Below are positions 11,660-24,182 of a DNA stretch of 64,000 bases, piece after piece; the stretch's first letter is position 1, and every line of letters starts with the position of its first letter. The position numbers and the translations under genes are program-made. The stretch is from Irpex lacteus (taxonomy: Eukaryota; Basidiomycota; Agaricomycetes; Polyporales; Irpicaceae), in the NCBI GenBank assembly GCA_001986395.2, contig MQVO02000002.1, positions 3,162,001-3,226,000 of the forward strand, given 5' to 3'. The notes beneath the pieces were generated by a model. That model saw nothing but the letters and a program-made list of their open reading frames with translations. It was not told the origin of the DNA and made no database searches.

Positions 11660-12185
11660 GTTCTACCTTGCGGTGAACGACGCTGGAGATGCTGATACTT
11701 ATATACACCGAGCATCCCCAGCCTCTGAGAGAACCAGGTCCCGAATTTGAATCTTCCGGCTTATTATCTTGAGTCCTCGGAAGGGATCAAGAAAGCCCCG
11801 TCCTACGCGAAAGTTGATCGGTGAATATGCGACATTGCATGAATAACCGAAGTTACCAAATCCAGTAGTTATTCGCCCACCGAAGTCCTCACGGACGCCA
11901 GCATTGGATACGCGACATCGTCATGAAACGTCGCATGTATTCCGTTACCATTTTCCGCGTACATACCGATACACATGTTGCGCAGCCTTGGAAAAACGCT
12001 GTATTTCGTAGGGAAAGGTGCCAAAAACAGAGACGGGATATCGTGATTGTGACAATACATGTCTAGCAAAACGAAGTATGGCGCTGTATCTAGCTTATAG
12101 CGATTAGGTGAGACATTTGTAATGGGGTCGAAGCAATGTATAAAGGACACTCACATACGCATCTCCCTAGAGTCTGAATATATCC
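11660..12185. other. Intergenic, with one unassigned minus-strand reading frame
   Basis: This is the promoter of the ICMT-like gene and the 3' flank of the dehydrogenase. A 93-codon minus-strand frame (11869-12150) contains 'SVFPRLRNMCIGMYAENG', vaguely like a leucine-rich-repeat piece. It has no introns, neighbours or upstream exons that would make a gene, and may be a decayed fragment. Confidence 0.35.
11699..11705 (-). promoter_or_regulatory. TATA box of the ICMT-like gene
   Basis: TATATAA on the minus strand, about 40 bp upstream of the ATG at 11659. Confidence 0.5.
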
Positions 12186-13237
12186 TCACTGCTCGAGTAC
12201 ATCAGCCGACCAGCTTTTATATGCATCGACATCTGAAGAGATGCGCTTAAGCTGACCCTCTATGAGATCAACAGCATCTGGACCAAGAGGAAGCCTCAGC
12301 GGAGGGTCAGGAAGGGCCAGCAGTTGCCAGATCTTCTCTGCAAACTTCTGTGGATCGCCCATCTTCGTCTCAGGCTTCAAGATCTCCTCGAAGATCTTGT
12401 TAACCTGAGCCACTCCGGAGCCAGGAGTGAGGTAAATGTCTGGGATGGGAAATTGCACAATCGACTGGAATACGGATGTGCGGAAGGCACCTGCCTCTAC
12501 CATTGTTACCTGGATTACGTGTGTTATATATCAACCCTCAGACATTTATAACAAATATCACAAACCTACCTTGATGTTCCATTTTGGATTGAGTTCACCA
12601 GCCAGGGCCTCTGTAATAGCTTCCAACGCTGCAAAAGACTGAGATCAGCTCCTTTTCTCGCCCAATGAGCACTGTGACTAATCAAGTACACACCATGCTT
12701 CGTGGCCGAGTAGTACCCTGTCGTTGGGTAAGCTATGATACCATATTCAGAACTGATCACGATCAGTCTTCCCCCTGCTCCCGCTGGGTTACTATCGCGG
12801 AACGCGCGCACAGCTTCTCTGTTCACCCGAGCAGCACCCCAGAAATTGGTCTCAAATATACCACGAGCTGCATCGTCAGGAGTGACCTCTACTAAAGAGC
12901 TCAATCCATGACCGGCATTGTTGATGACGACGTCTATGCGCCCAAATCTCTCCTTTGCTTTCGTGAACGCGTTTAGGACGTCTTCATCTTTGGTGACGTC
13001 GACCTTGAGTACGAGTAACTTCTCGGCCGATGTGCGATCTTGTAGTTCTTTGAGTACCTCTGGTTTGCGGAGTGTAGCGACAACGATGTCGCCCTTGCTC
13101 AAGGCCAGCTCGGTGAGCACGCGACCAAAGCCAGATGAAGTCCCGGTGACTGCAAATGTCCATGTAAGTCGACGTAGTAAGATCGCAACGCTGCACTTAC
13201 TCAACCATACTCGGGGTGCGGACGAGGTCGTGGTCAT
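12186..13237 (-). CDS. Short-chain dehydrogenase/reductase (classical SDR)
   Basis: Four exons (13201-13237, 12694-13149, 12570-12628, 12186-12509) encode 291 aa. After splicing the N-terminus reads ITGTSSGFG, the glycine-rich dinucleotide-binding motif TGxxxGxG. It is followed by 'VINNAGHG' (NNAG), a serine near residue 145 and the catalytic YSATK at residues 159-163. This is a complete SDR catalytic set. The enzyme uses NAD(P)(H) to oxidise or reduce an alcohol or carbonyl; the substrate cannot be told from sequence. A resemblance to the 'GTSSGFGR' subgroup of fungal oxidoreductases is noted. No signal peptide or anchor is present. Confidence 0.9.
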
Positions 13238-15191
13238 CTAAACGAAGAGAATCAGGGCTAAATGATACTGCTGATGCTGAATGAGTGAATCTCGTCCTAC
13301 CTCACTTTTCTTATAGTAAATGCTGGGAGTGATACATAATTCGCCGATTCCGGGGGACCGGTCGTTCGGGGTATGTCTGTCACGAGGATCCAAACCACTC
13401 TTGAGTGCTTCTTCATTTCTCTCAGAGAAAGCCAGCGCAACATTTGAAGACAACTGGGCCAGATAAAAAGGCCTCCGTCTCCATCTCTAGCGAAGTCTTA
13501 AGGCCTGAGGCCTGAGGAACTACTTATTGACTATAGATAACTCTTACACTTTTTTCGGGATGCTACTCATCTAAGTGCCACGCAATATCCGCGATATCAT
13601 CCATCATGGACGAAAGATTTACCACAAGTTAGAAACGGACACTGTAGCAGAGAGTATCGTGACTTACTAAGCAGACACCGAACAATCTACGTTGTTGTCA
13701 TTACGAGGATCAGAATTTGATGACAGCTGAACGATTTCAGGCACGGTCCGAGCCATATATTGCGGAATCATCGAGGTACTATATAGGCATGTAGGGAAAT
13801 GCAACAGATTCATGCATCGCTTCATGTTCTGTGGCCTTCACGAAGGAGATGAGCATCCGATCAAGCCATAGTAATTACTCGTGCGTACCAGACACTGGGT
13901 ACGACCTCTCACGAGCGGAACTGACTATGCAGATGGCCAAAGCACATCGACGACCAGCTGGCGACTGAGTACTGAGTACTGAGGGATGACGTCTTCAAAG
14001 TTTTGGCCTTCTGCGGGTTGTCCTGCCCAACCTCATCCCATCTGAATGCCAAGACCCAATCAGCTGCTCCCGTCAACATTATTAACAGCAGCGGAAATAG
14101 TGCTCACATTAATTCCCTTCCGCCAGTCATGCATAGTATTGTTCAGGATGAGAACGCTGAGTATGATTTCCAATTTTTCAAATAGCAGACGCTGTCTGCA
14201 TGCCATTTACTTACGTGTAAGCCATCCACCAATAGTCTCTTCAGTAATTCTTTCTCATTGCATGCGCCCTTCAGTTTTCAACATTTCGTATGATTGCTAT
14301 AGCTAGATCAGCGTAGCGAGAGTCATGTCGCCATCAGCAGCCACCACAGCTCGCTCTGCGCTGACAAATTTGGTACTCAAGCACTACTCAAGCTAGCCTC
14401 TGAAGAGTCAATGTTGTTCTTGAAGGAGTAGATTCTCATGGCGGAGTTACGAGCATGTAGAAGATTGCCCTAAGAGTATTGGCAGGTTTGGGGTGCGTTA
14501 TTTCAAGTTGCCGCTTTCTTCCCTTTGAAGACCAATTCGCTTGTACCGAGAAGTGAGTTCTTAGCCGCACTTCGACCTGTGTGCGTAGTTTAGAAGGCAT
14601 CATTAACGAAGAAGGTCATGAAACTCCACCTAGTAGAATGTAGGAAGCACTGCACAGATATTGGAATCTATCCTAGTGGGTCTGAAGAGTCCAGACACCA
14701 TCGCGTATGGTGTCCCCCTACCCGCGACGTACGATGCGAATTTGAGTGCGCCCATGCTTCTGCGACTAGCCTTTTTGCGTCACAAAAAACAATCATTCAC
14801 CCTCGTGAGAGCAATTGCACCAATATGTCTGAGGACGATCCATGAGACCGCGAACAAACCTTCTTGTATGAAATTTCACATGCAATCTGCAAGAAACCAG
14901 ACAGATGTTACAAGAGATTGGGTTGCATGTTCGGCCGAACACGATGAAGAAGTCGAAGCTCGTAGACCTTGGCCAAGTTGCATGAATATCACGCATGATG
15001 GCACACCTCCTAGCTATATTCATGTTGGCGCTACTAGTATGTGTGACATGTGAAGGCAGATACACGGCCGGCAGATCTATGGTATACTACACCCAAACGA
15101 AAGCTATTGCTAAACGACTGTGAACAAAACGAAGGATACAACGAGTGACACACTATTCCGCGTAGACAAACCATGACTCGCTCAGAAAGCC
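13238..15191. other. Long intergenic region, no gene recognised
   Basis: About 1.95 kb. Contains a small tandem ctgagta repeat near 13963-13982 and scattered short frames on both strands without splice continuity or family resemblance. It may hold remnants of a decayed gene, but I could not assign one. Confidence 0.4.
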
Positions 15192-16950
15192 CTATGAAAC
15201 CTCTGTCCATGTACTTGTATAAATCTTCACGCTATTAGTCGACTGCTCCTGTTGAGACGTCGCTCTTGATCGGTCTTGAAATTTGGACATGGGTATAATA
15301 TTCCCAGACCAATGTCCTGACCTCCCAGATCTGCGGCCGTCTGCTGAGTAGGGTGCTGTTATTACTGAATCGGCGTCCGCGCTGTTTGGCACCAGCCTCA
15401 GGCGTAAATTAAGCATGAGGCGTGACACCATCAAAGTTGTAATGCTGAGCAATTCGTTAGCGACGAATGCGTTTCTGGCTTGAGCCGTACTCACAGTGTG
15501 CTGAAGCTAGCGTTGATGACCTTCAAATCGGGCTGTCAAGGTGGGGGTGAATACAGGTCAGTCCGGTATTCTCGAAAGTCAGAGGATTTCTGTACTGACT
15601 ATGGCAAGCTGGAACAAATGATGTAATTAGTCCTGAGCTAAGTGCAGATGGTAAAAACACTGATACATACTACGTAGATCAGCAATGTGACTAGATTGGA
15701 GACAAAAATCACAGCAAAATATACAACGCCTGTGTTGTTGTCAGCATATGAATTCGGGCGCTATCGGGTAGGCTCACCGTCTCTCAGAAGAACTTGGAGA
15801 ATGGATGCTGCTCTAGTACTTCTTGGCATACGGTTAAATAGAACGATCGTCTTGTACAGCATCGTGAAAAAGACCAAGGTATCTGGAATACGAGGGGCAG
15901 CATGGTCATCAGAATCCACATATGCAGTCTTGCCTACGAGCAGGAACAACTAAGACTCACCAAATGCAAGCTCCGCCACCCATGTAAACATAACGCGATT
16001 CCTGGAGGACAATTGAAATTCAGGGAAAGTCCTCCATAAACGATGCAAGGATAACTAACGATGATGGGTTGCCCGTGAGGATACATCCAACCAGCCCTTC
16101 GTTAATGGTCAATATGTTTTCCTTGCGTAAACGTGATTAGTATACACGTACCTGGTGGTAGCTGTAACCGTATTCCACCCGTAAATGACCACTGCGTGAC
16201 ATCGGCTGTCAACTGACTTTCCAGATGAGCAAATAGACTATCAAACTCACGATCTTAACGGCGATTTCGAGCGCGAGCAGAACACTGAAACATATTAGAA
16301 TGTTCCGGTTCCTTCCCCATATCGCATAAAGGCGAAGAATAAACACTACTGGAGAACGGATATGCGGTTTCAGCATACAGTGAATCATAGAAGCTAGTGC
16401 CGCAAACCTACTGCCAACTGCTGTAGCGGTAAATATTTTAAGAATTTCCGGAAAACGAACGTAGCGTTCACATGCCTCTGGACCCCAATTTGGGTCGTGG
16501 AAGCCTGCGGGAACGTTTTCCCCATTTAGCCTCTCTCATAAGAGCTCACATTAAGCATGTTATACTCACTGACTGTGATGATGATGTATCCTAAGGGGGT
16601 CACATATCTGTTCTAAAGAACCATTAATCCCGCAAATCCAAGGACGCTGGATGGCATTAATCAAAGAACGTACCACAAACCAGAGCGCCGTCGCGCCGGT
16701 GAATGGCTGTAGCCAGATCTTTTCCACTTCGTCTCCAAATGTAAGAAACATGTCATAGAATAGCATGACTGTCAATTCCAATCAGCTTGGTAACAGGAAA
16801 TGGAAAACAGATACGGGCACGTACCACATGATGCCAGAGAATAAATCTTTGCTGCCGTCCTGCGTCGGAAACGAGATAAATGTCGTGAATATAACCAATA
16901 TGAACAACTTACAAATAGTATGCAGTCGCAGCGTATGTCGCAGCGTCCAT
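15192..16950 (-). CDS. DUF6533-domain seven-helix membrane protein
   Basis: A typical Agaricomycete orphan membrane-protein family with seven predicted helices and unknown, possibly receptor-like, function. Fourteen exons on the complement were read: 16913-16950, 16825-16859, 16674-16768, 16570-16612, 16412-16504, 16251-16348, 16152-16191, 16060-16096, 15961-16001, 15778-15882, 15671-15729, 15600-15608, 15495-15532 and 15192-15444. They sum exactly to 327 codons. The N-terminus carries the DUF6533 signature 'MLFYDMFLTFGDEVEKIW' followed by 'FVNRYVTPLGY'. Later come 'RLQLPPGLVGCIL', 'FFTMLYKTI' and the family's C-terminal 'TTLMVSRLMLNLR' helix. The tail is polar. Exon 12 is only 9 nt and is the least certain junction. 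Confidence 0.82.
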
Positions 16951-18813
16951 TGCAATCGACAGTCCGCTGCTCCTCTTGTATGGACGCACAGAGAGACCAT
17001 GGGCAAGGGAGCGGAGAGGGAAACCTGGGGCATATCTGGCACTCTAATATACGATCTCACGGAGCGCCTGACGCCGATGCAATTTCCCCCGCGCCTGGAC
17101 GTGTAAACGGGCGAGAACCGAAGGGGGTGAAGAATGATTCCTGAGCGCTGGAATCGGAGCGCATAACTGCCAACAAGGGCAGGTCTTCTCTACGGAGATT
17201 ACAAATTTCATGTGGTACAACGTCAAACATGCAGCCAGTCAACTTACCTCTTGAAATTTGAGGAAAGGAGGAACGTCCTGAGACGTCGAATCGAGGTAAA
17301 TATCCAGGGCGGCTTCTATTCTGTTCACATTTCCAGATTGGGGCTGTCGAGTTCACTGATTCTCATGGGTATTATAGCATCCGGTCTCCTGGGTCCAACG
17401 CGGTCGTGATGCCGTCACGATATCGTCGTGCTGGTGGAACTGTATACTCCTTGAGTGATCGCCTTTTGCAAGCCATGTGCTGTCGTATTCAGAGCGAGTC
17501 GAGAGCATAATCGCCGCTGCTTCTTGCATAGGAAGCTGCCAGTTAAACTTACACTGTAGAAAGTTAAACGATGAGAAATAAGAAGGGGCCGAGTCGGGTG
17601 ACAAGCTCACCGCTGCGTATTGTACGGTCATCGTGGCCCCTCGGACTCCGTGTTGCTAGTGAGTTGATGCTGATATTGGCCATCGTCAGCCCAGCGATCT
17701 GAAACGCTGCCAACGTTTTGCACAGGCTTTCTGATGGCGCGCTCTGCGTTATGTCGTGCCTGACTTTACTCGCTGTGCGAGCCGTACATACTGTACATAG
17801 GTGTCAATGACAGATTGTTTCGTGGATGGACTATGACGGAAAAGCTAAAGATTTCAGTTGCGTGGCGAGATGTTCGTTTGGATATCTTGAACGCCACATG
17901 TCCAGTTAAGTTGTGATCCTAGTACAAAAATAGGTGGTCAGGGTCGTAACAGAGTACTACTAGCCGTTGGTAAAAGGAATACACACCTGAGAGACATAAA
18001 ACCCTGCAGAACTTTTGTGATATCATCGTATATACGGATCGACACATTTAGCGTGGATCCCTTGTCAGTCACACATAGCCCGTTTGATGAGTGCCTGGGC
18101 TACGATAGCCTTATCTTACGAGGTTCACACCACGTCAACTGTCTCCGAGGAGAGGAAGACTCGGAACATTAACTTGCACTCTTCAATTCACTCCATTGAC
18201 TGCAAGTATGTGATCGTAATACAGAGAATCTGAAGAGTTGAAGGTATTCTCAGACACGTAATGAGGAGACATACAATACAATCAACAAAACTTACTGGCT
18301 TGAATTCCTCCTTGATCGTTTCACGCAAAAGGGAAGAGACAGTAGCATTGTGCGAAAGCATTCATGATGAGGTCGTGAAAGCACACAGCCCACATAAGGA
18401 AGAGCTCCGAGTGTCGCGAGATGACGATACGAAATCAAAAGAAGCATGAGCGCTTGAGCTCGCGGAGGCTTATTGAATCTTTGAATTCTGTTATGCCGCT
18501 GTATAACACAAGTAACAAAGCAGAATTACGGATAACAATTTGCTTACTTAGTAGCGTCCCCTATAGATCTAAGGACCAAACTGCAACTTCCACATGCACA
18601 TTCACCTACTCTAATCTAAGATGATGCTGGCCAAGGATATATATACGGCTGTTCCCTGGAGCAATTTGGAGTACCAGTGGCCATACAGCATAGTACGTCA
18701 CGAATGCAAACTGTGCTCCACCTCGAAAACAGGTTTACCACGACATATAAGTATAGCAGCGAAGTCAACGCCCCGTGGCCACACATACATACTCATCATA
18801 ACCGACATTGAAT
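16951..18813. other. Intergenic, with a weak minus-strand gene candidate
   Basis: About 1.86 kb between divergent genes. On the minus strand, 17353-17631 could form a two-exon small protein (ATG at 17631; intron-like gtgagc...ctacag), and 17057-17356 is open with 'EDLPLLAVMRSDSSAQ'. Neither resembles a family I know, so I do not call a gene. A TATA-like TATAAG at 18746-18751 lies 63 bp before the DJ-1-like gene. Confidence 0.35.
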
Positions 18814-19717
18814 ATGGCATCCTTTGACCTCGGCGGTACTACTGGTAAAGTACTGATCATCGTCTCTGACGCGGATCACTTTGAGCTGAAGAAGAGCGAT
18901 GGGAGTACCACACACGAAGAGACGGGGTTCTTCCTACAAGAGCTCACAAAACCATTACAACAACTGTTGGACGCGGGATATACCGTTACAGTAAGTCGGA
19001 ATCGATTCCATGGTTACCTGTCCATGATGCGAGCTTATGAGTGTTAACAATAGTTTGCATCTCCCACCGGTAAAGGTCCAAGTATCGATCCTCTCTCTCA
19101 ATCAACGTTCGCGGCCTACATGGGCAACTTCATCGCCAAAAACCGCGATAATAGGCTCGTAGAGAAGATGAACATTGAGAGTAATCTCGCTTCTCCGAGA
19201 CCATTTTCGTCCATCCCCAATGAAGAGCTTGCGACCTTTGTCGGTGTGTTCATCCCCGGCGGACACGCGCCTCTGACCGACCTGGGAGACAATCCTGACC
19301 TCGGGCGCATTCTTCTGCACTTCCACAATAGCGAAAAGCCGACTGGTAAGTCTACTTGCTTTCTTAGAAATACGCACGACTCACCGCGACCATCATCAAT
19401 TAGCTACGCTCTGCCATGGCCCATTCGCGCTTCTCTCGACGAAGTATGCTCCCGGCTCCTCTGGATTTGCGTACAAAGGATACAAGATTACTTCATGGTC
19501 CGATGCCGAAGAATCGCTTGTTGAGACATTGAAGGGGGGCGTAATACCGGCGAAGGTTGAGTCAACTCTGGCGAAAGAGGGTGCCGAGATGATTTCTTCT
19601 GTGGGGAAGAAGTTGGGAAGCATTACTGTTGACCGGGAGCTAATTTCGGGGGCAAACCCCATGGCAGCGAACGATATCGGCGCGGAGTTTATACGCAAGT
19701 TACAGCAGGCCCCATAA
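18814..19717 (+). CDS. DJ-1/PfpI superfamily protein (Hsp31-like glyoxalase/chaperone type)
   Basis: Three exons (18814-18990, 19054-19345, 19404-19717) encode 260 aa. The fold signature is clear. An acidic early loop 'HEETGFFLQEL' carries the conserved Glu-Thr-Gly region. 'FVGVFIPGGHAP' follows, and then the nucleophile elbow 'ATLCHGP' with the catalytic Cys at about residue 160. The length and the late nucleophile fit the Hsp31/class I amidotransferase-like branch rather than the short DJ-1 branch. Family members act in the cytosol as glutathione-independent glyoxalases, deglycases or stress chaperones. The ATG is the first in frame. Confidence 0.87.
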
Positions 19718-20003
19718 ATAGCTCTAGAATTGTGGAATCAGTAATAATTCTCGTATACTGATACCTGTATTCCTATGAATCCCGTGTACAGTATGAGCGG
19801 AGAGCGATGTAGCCGGTATCTTCGAATGGCATAGATCTCTTGAAGGAGCGTATTGCGCTATTAAACAACAGCAAGCAACAATTACATTATTTAACGTAAG
19901 TGGTAACAAATATACTGGTATCAAGAACAAACTTGGTCTCGTCAGTCACAGAATCCAGACAGTAACCCGCGCAACACTCACATGCCGGGTATCATATCAG
20001 ATA

Positions 20004-22625
20004 TCAGGACCCTTTGACGCCAATGAGAAGTCTGAAGGTTCGTATCGGTGTGTTGAACTCTTCCTCGGTGGCCTGTTTCCTTGCCTCTAGAATAGCGTGC
20101 CGCAGTTTGTCTTCTTCCTCCTGTTCGGCAGCGGAGAGGGGCCGTTGGGTGGGTAACATCCACCCACACCTCAACAAGGAATGCCAGAAGGACAAGCGAA
20201 CCCCCATGTCACTAAGTTAAGCCGTTGAAATAGCACGTGAGAACGACTGGTCAATTGGCATATCGCCTAACGTACTGTTTGTAACCATCAAACAATCCCT
20301 CGAACTTCCGCCTACTTTCCTCAAGCCGAAAATCGTGTTCTGAGTTCCAACCATACATTTCCAGGCTCTGGTCTTTCTTATTGATCCTAGTGACCAACTC
20401 TTCCCACATAGCCTCTTTCGCTCCATAGACCATCCGAGACGCCTGATACAGATGCATGAATAGCGCGCCTTCCCCCATTTCCTGCATCCGATCTATGCGG
20501 AACAAAGACTTGGCCGCCTCACCTCCTAGTTGCGTGGCATCCTGTAGGGCGAGCTGAGCGGCCGGACGTTCCCGACGCGGGGAAGGCGTAGAAACGGAGG
20601 AGGACGTGCGAGTGCGATCGCTATTGAACGACGAGGTTCTGTCGCGAATGATAGATGTTGTGCGAATACGTTCCAGCGGCTGGACTATATCGCGTATGTG
20701 GGTGGGTTTGAACTCTGAGAGCTTATACGGCGGGCTCTCGTCAAGAGGAGACGTAAGCTTAAGCTCTTTGAATGCGCCGAAGCCCTTGAAGGCAAAGCTT
20801 GTAGGTGTTATTTCTCCCAGCACCGAGCCACTTTCGCTCGATTCAGCTGAGGGAGGGTCGATAATTACCGAAAAGTCATCGGAGTTGGGGATAAAGTACG
20901 CGGTGGGGTCCAGAGGGTCTGAAGTTGTACTTCGGATAGAAGACGTGTCTCCTGAGTCATTTTGGAAGCCTTTCGGTATGGGTGGCGCAATTGGCGGCAC
21001 AGACATACGAAGGGTGGGTGGGGAAACCACCTTTTTGAACACGCTGAGGAAGTAATTTGGGAGTATGGCTATAAGTCAAAAGTTAGCATGGATAAATACG
21101 CCCGTGGTAGTAATATCGGTACACATACCACTGGGTGTTCGATTAATGAATCTACTGTCAAACACGGAGTGATAGAGCTCTTCCAAGAGGGAATACGCAT
21201 GAGGAGCAGCCCGTGATATCTCTCGAGAAGCGATATACTTCATTTTTGACCCTTCTGCCAGCCCAGCCGCTTTTTGTCTGTGCCACAGATGCTCGTGTAT
21301 AGGATCTGTGAACCATCGAGGCAAAACTGGGAATTTGGCATCTTAAAGGAGATTGTCAGTCACAGAAACCACCGCGCTGACAGAATGGATCTTACCTTGT
21401 TGCAGCATTTCAACAACACCCCCTGGACTCAGGATACGGTTAAGCTCCTGCAGGGTAGCAGTGATTCAGCAATATGCAACCCGAACAGGATGATAGTAAC
21501 CCATACTTCAAACAGAGTGTTCCACTAGGAAAGCATCAGGTGAGACTTGTTACATATACTTCGTCTGAGACAGACAAACCTTGTTCTCCGGTACGCCCAG
21601 CGCAACCCCTACCAAATGAATGTAGTCGAATTCATTGTCGGCGAATGGAAGAGGGAATTTCAAACTGTCATATAAAGAATCAATAAAAAGCTACAGCATA
21701 TTTGGCAGAATAACGCCCAACGCACAAGTTTCCATGCATCCAGGTAATCCGCTTTGACACCGATGTTTCGAGATACTTCATGTCCAGCTGTATGTCGGTG
21801 AGATCGAACCCAACCTGCACCAAGTTCCGATGTCAGCAAACAATACCTCAAGAGCGTAACTCTTTGACAACGTACAAAGGTGCATTGAGGATACATCTGT
21901 GCCGCATCAATTACCCAATGTCCCATCTGCGTGGCAATCGAACGTTACTATATAAAATCAACGTTATTCGAGCCAACCAAAAACTCACTCCTGTGCCCAA
22001 GTCCAGACATCGCCTCGGCTGCTTCCCATAGAACTCGACGAACGAATGCGTGTCTCTCAACGCCTTCAGCAGCGGAGAGTCGATGAGCGATCTACAGTAA
22101 GAATGTCATAAAAGCAACTCTATCAGTTCAGGCTGATGGAGTTGATGGTAGACGACTCGGCACGGCTGTAATGCCAGTTACCTCCGAGTCGTCGTCGATC
22201 GACGTCGATCCCCGCCAAGTCATCACTATGAGAAGTACGACTCACTGTTCAAGAATCTCTCGGTCATAGGAAAACGGCCACGGAGCCTCCGTACGGGGGA
22301 AACAATGCTGCTTTGATCCATACCTGTAGACAAACTGCCTGTGCCTGAGATCCTCACGAACTATCGACACCTCCTCCTGTGATACTTCCGCATCCTCCCA
22401 GGGTTCCGTAGTGGTAGTAGATGGCGTGGCAGTTGACTGTGCTTGCATCTCGTCAACGGCGGCAATAACGGCATTCGCGCCAGCCGTAAGACTGAGTCCT
22501 CTGCTGCGTCGTGCCGCATGGCCAGGAAAATGAGGGAAGCCAGAGGAGGACGACGGTCGCTTCAAGGAATCTTGCCTCTTCATGCCGGGGACTCGTCCTA
22601 ACGTCGACATGCCTGTGTTGGACAT
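20004..22625 (-). CDS. SAM-dependent methyltransferase with a long C-terminal extension
   Basis: Ten exons on the complement (22246-22625, 21989-22091, 21876-21926, 21726-21814, 21580-21664, 21507-21524, 21396-21447, 21129-21341, 20276-21068, 20004-20211) sum to 663 aa. The class I Rossmann core starts near residue 155 with motif I 'RCLDLGTG', then 'VGFDLTD' (motif II), 'FDYIHL' (motif IV region) and 'LFEELNRILSPGGVVEM'. The exon carrying WNTLFE is only 18 nt. Before the core is a Ser-rich disordered N-terminus; after it come about 300 residues with no domain that I know. The substrate is unknown; many fungal proteins of this layout are annotated only as methyltransferases. The start was set at the ATG before MSNTGMST, as upstream in-frame codons lack an ATG. 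Confidence 0.82.
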
Positions 22626-24182
22626 AACGACATGGTTCTTGACAACAGGGATGGAGGACTCTGGGTCCACCTGGCTACTTTGAACAGATATAAACTCCAA
22701 CCAGGATTACATAGGGTCGCGGTATCTGTTTGATACGCCTCTAAGCAACGTAATCGGGGAGAATCCGGGTTACTGTGGGTTACTTACGTGCATTCGGTTG
22801 TCGACTTGTTTTCGTATTTGGATTGGTGTAAGAAAGACGTCGTGAGAACTAAATAGTAGTAGTAAACCGACTCCCGCTATGGACGCAAACATTCACATGG
22901 CCGCCGGCAGGCCGACCCATCGATCTGCATACCTCGCAGCTAGCACTCCTCGAACGGAATGATCCAATGTTGAAACTTTATAACCTGAAGAAACCTTGAC
23001 AGATAAGCTATGTACATAAATAGAGATGCAGATGCATTGCGGTAGATGATGAGTGTTCGGAAGCGAGTCCGTATGTATGCAAAGGCAAGACGTGAAGAAC
23101 GCACACCAAGACCAAGAACCCAACGGACTGACTGCCTTCCAGAGGATGACTGATGAACTTGAAAGGATAAAATCCAACTCAAACAAAAACGGGGCATTAG
23201 ATAGGAATGTGAGAGATGGTATTCACTAATCTGACGGGGTGTATAACCAACAGAAAGGGAGCAAGCGCAGTGGGAAAGGGATGGGGTAAGGAGTTCACTT
23301 CAAATCAACTTCAAAGAGTCTTCAGTGATGAAAACAAGAAAGCAAGTCGAGACGCAGGAAAACACAGAACAGGAATAGCGAGGCGACGAATAGTACAGCA
23401 GAAAACACAGAAACAGAAACACAGAGGACGACCCAGGATGCCGACCGCAACTTGCAAAGCTGACGAGCGGACAACCTAGACGATGAAAGGGAAACGCAGG
23501 ATAGCCAAGGAGAACAGGAAGGATGATAGTAGGGAAACTTGAATGCGCGTGACAGATGTCGTAACGGGACGTCGACCAAAGACCGTCCGTCCATGCTTGA
23601 GGCTTGATATATGGGAGACAAATGTTCGATGAGATGAGGCTTGTTTGGCTACACCGTGTGCAGCATGACTGTCGTTGTTGAGCGAATTGAGTGGTTGTTG
23701 TTGTTGTCTACGTAGATTGTGCTTGAGATATTCTTCTTCTTCGTGCGAGATCTTGATTGTCGTTTGAGTCTTGAGGGCGTTGTAGCGAACACCGTTTCAA
23801 CAAATGATAGTGAGATAGACGCAAAGGCAAGGCGGACGGTGAATGGTGGTTGCTTGGTAACATCGTGGATGAGAGGTGGTATTGAGGACCTTGCGAAAGC
23901 GATGGGGTTGTGAACAGACTTGAAACTTGAAACATGGCTTGCCGGCAGTTGGACGGGAAGCGAGATGACGAGAACCTTGGAATACCGGATAATCTTGATG
24001 ACGGCGAATTCGTAGTAACTTCGTGATTTGGGTTTTCTATATGAGTGGCCTGGGGAGAAGGGAGGTAGCAGACGAGACGTAAAGCGCATAGACGAGGCAG
24101 AGATCAAGAAACCAGAGAAAAGCTTGGGATAGAGATATGAATGTTCACGCGGGTGCTTGAGTTTGAGGAACCGTCAGGACGT
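22626..24182. other. Intergenic (methyltransferase 5' flank, Cdc25 3' flank)
   Basis: About 1.56 kb. The right half is rich in simple sequence, including a TTG run at 23694-23707 and pyrimidine tracts, and may be a long cdc25 3' UTR. No gene was recognised. Confidence 0.45.

Noticed and set aside
13238..15191. Second DUF6533 gene or transposon remnant
   Set aside because: Searched both strands for DUF6533 landmarks, reverse transcriptase and transposase motifs; none was found.
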